Position numbers and translations under genes: made by a program. A stretch of 64,000 nt of DNA from assembly GCA_963693285.1 (NCBI GenBank), contig OY848931.1, positions 2,430,144-2,494,143 of the forward strand, written 5' to 3'. Of this stretch, positions 60,601 through 64,000 are shown piece after piece. This DNA comes from Xestospongia muta. Taxonomy: Eukaryota; Porifera; Demospongiae; Haplosclerida; Petrosiidae. Positions within the stretch are counted from its first letter, which is position 1; every line of letters begins with the position of its first letter. The notes beneath the pieces were generated by a model that was given only the letters and a program-made list of their open reading frames with translations, did no database searches and was not told the DNA's origin.

Positions 60601-60765
60601 TAATCTTCATATAGGGATCACTTGAAAAGAAAATTGGATGGATGCATCAACAGACATGATAAATATTAAATAATTGAATAAATGGATTTGATAAATAGTT
60701 AAGACTGATAAATTCCTAGCAATATTCATAATGAGATCCGTTAAAAGATAAATGGATCTTAAATA
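57673..60765. repeat. Irregular tandem array of 0.27-0.5 kb units
   Basis: Units begin with a TATTCATATGCTC landmark near 57683, 58183, 58450, 58957, 59328, 59787 and 60253. They share GGATGGATGCATGGACAGAC, AATTGAATAAATGGATTGAT, GCATTAGGCTAC and GTACTAATCAATCT. Lengths differ because of internal deletions. The PHR-like exon start recurs at 59225-59320 inside the array, so that edge was amplified with it. On the minus strand 59086-59006 is an 81-nt exon-like stretch with good splice signals, reading WYNIAFNEYGSNNSAVNTMK. Other copies (for example 57808-57733) keep the splice sites but carry deletions and stops. Confidence 0.8.
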
Positions 60766-60769
60766 ATAG

Positions 60770-61400
60770 ATACTATAGAACAAATTAATAATTACATCTA
60801 CAACATATGAACTTACAAACTCATATCAGAAAACATTGTCACTGCCCAATCATGATCATTTTTGCAGAAACAGAATACCAACATCACTACAGACATACTT
60901 AAAAAAGACGTTACTCCAAAACACAGGAAGGTAGACATGAAAGAAAATTTGGTCCTCTTAATTAATTTTCATTACAGGCATTAACCTTTTAAAAATAAAA
61001 TGTTAATTAATCTAATCTACCAAAATGAGAGAGTCTAGATTTATGACCTGCTACAAAGTCTTTGGCAACGTCTGTTAGTGAAATACAATCGATTTTTCTT
61101 TCTGGACATAAAATACCATAATGTGATTTAGTCATACCTATATCATATTATTCGTAAATATAACTCCTGAGGGAACTAAAGATCTCTCTTACATCTACAA
61201 CATGTGAACTTACAAACTGTTATCAGAAAATATGTTGCAGAGACGAAATACCAACATCACTATAGAGATAGTTGATACATATACAAAATTAGACCCAAGA
61301 AGAAGAAATAGGCTTGTACAAAAATAAAGATACTTGACTGATTTTATTCATACTTGCTGTATTGTACCAAATATACTGCTTACCAAATACCATATATAGA
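60770..61400 (+). repeat. Dispersed repeat family, right-hand copy
   Basis: It carries AAACATTGTCACTGCCCA, GGCAACGTCTGTTAGTGAAA, AATGTGATTTAGTCATACC and, after an internal deletion, the end motif AAAGATACTTGACTGATTTT with CCAAATACCATATAT. It is therefore internally shortened relative to the copy at 47.7-50.5 kb. Confidence 0.75.
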
Positions 61401-62110
61401 GGCGTGGCTCAATGATCGGACACGTTGGTGTTTTTACTGTTTTTAAATACACAAAGCGTTCGAAGCTGACTTCCGACACCAGCTTCGAGTGCCCCAATCT
61501 GTCATATAGTTATTGCAAAAAATATACTGAAAAAGAAATCTCTTTGCACAATGTACAAGCATATTTTCTGTACACTCGAGATAATGATTAAACGGACATT
61601 CTTATGTAGATTCGAACGATGACCATATCTTGATAACAATTGTAGCTTGAACGTTTTCTCTGCTTTTGAACATTATATAATATGTTAGGAATTAACTGTC
61701 AAAATTTGGAGAAATATCTACAAGCAGTTCTGAATATACATCTCTTTGAAAACATAAACTCATTGACTAATAAACGGACATTTAAGAGAAATCCTTTTTT
61801 AAAGTAGGTGATAACTGTTTGTTAATTATTAACTCAAATGACAATCACAAACACTATGCATGAAGATATTAATTTTACTGCAAAAAAGTCTAGTAGTTAA
61901 TTATTACATGTCACACATAAAACAAACAAAATTTAGTGATTTTTCTTTCTTGATCCCAACACATACCATGTGGTACCACCGGAAACATTTTTCACATTCC
62001 ACCCAATTAGTCGCCTTAGTGTGAAAACATAAATTATTAGAACATGCTGATAGTTTTTCTGTAATGAAATACATGAATTGTGTTATTATATTGTGAATAT
62101 TTCATACTGG
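61400..62110. other. Unclassified stretch with a GC-rich hairpin
   Basis: A perfect 9-bp inverted repeat TCGAAGCTG / CAGCTTCGA lies at 61460-61468 and 61480-61488 around an 11-base loop. No coding frame or known family is recognised in the rest. Confidence 0.4.
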
Positions 62111-64000
62111 TTGTCAGGTTATTCTTTGACTGTTCTAGTGTACTTTCTAAAATGGCGAGCCACTAATCTATAGGGTAAATTATAATATAATATCACATAC
62201 CATTATCACTGAGTCCATTCTTGTGAAATTCACTGAGTCCTGTCTCTTCTTCACTTCTCTTGCTAGCATTTCTGGTACATCTCTTCCTCCCTGTAACAAA
62301 GATAATTAACTCAAAAATACTTCAATATATAAACACTACACATACTGGAAATTTGAGAATTTTTAGGCAATTTCTTTGACTGTTCCAGTGTACTTTCTAA
62401 AATGGCAAGCCAGTAATCTAGGGTAAATTATAATATAATATCACATACCATTATCGCTGAGTCCATTCTTGTCAAATTCACTGAGTCTTGTCTCTTCTTC
62501 ACTTCTCTTGCTAGCACTTCTGGTACATCTCTTCCTCCCTGTAACAAAGATAATTAACTCAAAAATACTTCAATATATAAATACTACACATACTGGAAAT
62601 TTGAGAATTTTTGGGTAATGTCTTTGACTGTTCTAGTGTACTTTCTAAAATGGCAAGCCAGTAATCTAGGGTAAATTATAATATAATATCACATATATAC
62701 CATTATCACTGAGTCCATTCTTGTCAAATTCACTGAGTCCTGTCTCTTCTTCACTTCTCTTGCTAGCATTTCTGGTACATCTCTTCCTCCCTGTAACAAA
62801 GATAATTAACTCAAAAATACTTCAATATATAAACACTACACATACTGGAAATTTGAGAATTTTTGGGTAATGTCTTTGACTGTTCCAGTGTACTTTCTAA
62901 AATGGCAAGCCAGTAATCTAGGGTAAATTATAATATAATAAATATCACATACCATTATCGCTGAGTCCATTCTTGTCAAATTCACTGAGTCTTGTCTCTT
63001 CTTCACTTCTCTTGCTAGCACTTCTGGTACATCTCTTCCTCCCTGTAACAAAGATAATTAACTCAAAAATACTTCAATATATAAACACTACACATACTGA
63101 AAATTTGAGAATTTTTGGGTAATGTCTTTGACTGTTCCAGTGTACTTTCTAAAATGGCAAGCCAGTAATCTAGGGTAAATTATAATATAATAAATATCAC
63201 ATACCATTATCGCTGAGTCCATTCTTGTCAAATTCACTGAGTCTTGTCTCTTCTTCACTTCTCTTGCTAGCACTTCTGGTACATCTCTTCCTCCCTGTAA
63301 CAAAGATAATTAACTCAAAAATACTTCAATATATAAACACTACACATACTGGAAATTTGAGAATTTTTGGGTAATGTCTTTGATTGTTCTAGTGTACTTT
63401 CTAAAATGGCAAGCCAGTAATCTAGGGTAAATTATAATATAATATCACATATATACCATTATCACTGAGTCCATTCTTGTCAAATTCACTGAGTCCTGTC
63501 TCTTCTTCACTTCTCTTGCTAGCACTTCTGGTACATCTCTTCCTCCCTGTAACAAAGATAATTAACTCAAAAATACTTCAATATATAAACACTACACATA
63601 CTGGAAATTTGAGAATTTTTGGGCAATGTCTTTGACTGTTCCAGTGTACTTTCTAAAATGGCAAGCCAGTAATCTAGGGTAAATTATAATATAATAAATA
63701 TCACATACCATTATCGCTGAGTCCATTCTTGTCAAATTCACTGAGTCTTGTCTCTTCTTCACTTCTCTTGCTAGCACTTCTGGTACATCTCTTCCTCCCT
63801 GTAACAAAGATAATTAACTCAAAAATACTTCAATATATAAACACTACACATACTGGAAATTTGAGAATTTTTGGGTAATGTCTTTGACTGTTCCAGTGTA
63901 CTTTCTAAAATGGCAAGCCAGTAATCTAGGGTAAATTATAATATAATAAATATCACATACCATTATCGCTGAGTCCATTCTTGTCAAATTCACTGAGTCT
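62110..64000. repeat. 252-bp tandem array running off the window
   Basis: Exon-start landmarks fall at 62201, 62449, 62701, 62953, 63205, 63457, 63709 and 63961, a period of 252 bp (248 for the first). Neighbouring units are nearly identical, with a few variants (an ATATATAC form at 62701 and 63457, and an AATAAATATC form at 62953, 63205 and 63709). The alternation suggests duplication of multi-unit blocks. The array continues beyond 64000. Confidence 0.95.
62201..64000 (-). CDS. Tandem array of 90-nt mini-exons, at least eight
   Basis: On the minus strand every unit has an acceptor ATCTTTGTTACAG, an exon of exactly 90 nt, and a GTATGTGAT or GTATATATG donor. Full exons are 62201-62290, 62449-62538, 62701-62790, 62953-63042, 63205-63294, 63457-63546 and 63709-63798; an eighth starts at 63961. 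Two frames are open through all seven. One gives RKRCTRSASKRSEEETRLSE then FDKNGLSDNG; the other gives GGRDVPEVLAREVKKRQDSV then NLTRMDSAIM. The third has a stop. Exon length divisible by three means any number can be joined without shifting the frame. Some units also read through the intron in the second frame for 71 codons, so exon status is an inference from splice signals. Function unknown. Confidence 0.5.

Noticed and set aside
62836..63807. Repeated 71-codon frames as separate small genes
   Set aside because: Each runs through a strong splice donor into AT-rich intron-like sequence, and it is broken in units with the ATATATAC variant. The 90-nt exon reading explains the conservation better.

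Overview
The window is AT-rich animal DNA. The coding remnants belong to metazoan families: a cadherin repeat protein, an Integrator subunit 1 relative, a monoglyceride-lipase relative, a somatomedin-B-type extracellular protein, and a zinc-binding segment resembling the MYCBP2/PHR class of E3 ligases. They have short GT-AG introns and lie beside piggyBac and hAT transposase remnants. A marine sponge or another early-branching animal would fit, but that is an impression from gene style and not a proof. No intact full-length gene is visible, and family names come from remembered motifs without a database search.

Positions 1-31671 are one uninterrupted satellite array with a monomer of about 145 bp, roughly 218 copies, all in one orientation. 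By hand count one monomer is about 23% G+C. It contains nested higher-order repeats: a block of about 10 monomers repeated near the left end, a segment of at least 4.5 kb repeated at an offset of 5658 bp (39 monomers), 4-monomer and 6-8-monomer duplications, and a worn right flank from about 27 kb. Each monomer carries two small inverted repeats.

From 31672 to 43.3 kb is a graveyard of multi-exon gene pieces. They are an unrecognised pseudogene touching the satellite, two minus-strand copies of the PHR-like segment sharing the same nonsense codon, a somatomedin-B-like gene, a lipase pseudogene without its serine nucleophile lying inside the second PHR-like copy, a 94-bp MITE, an Integrator-1-like pseudogene and a hAT transposase relic.

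From 43.8 to 45.7 kb are thirteen tandem 139-bp units. Read on the minus strand, each is a 60-nt exon with canonical splice sites plus an intron of about 79 nt, and the array is flanked by opposed copies of one 15-bp minisatellite. From 46.6 to 53 kb are copies of a long noncoding repeat family in both orientations. From 53.0 to 57.1 kb is a cadherin pseudogene with a piggyBac relic in one intron, followed by a third, plus-strand PHR-like fragment. Positions 57.7-60.8 kb are tandem 0.27-0.5 kb units containing a decayed exon. From 62.1 kb to the end is a 252-bp tandem array, again with one exon (90 nt, minus strand, canonical splice sites) per unit.

The most unusual signals are the two tandem mini-exon arrays, whose exon lengths are multiples of three, and the layered satellite.
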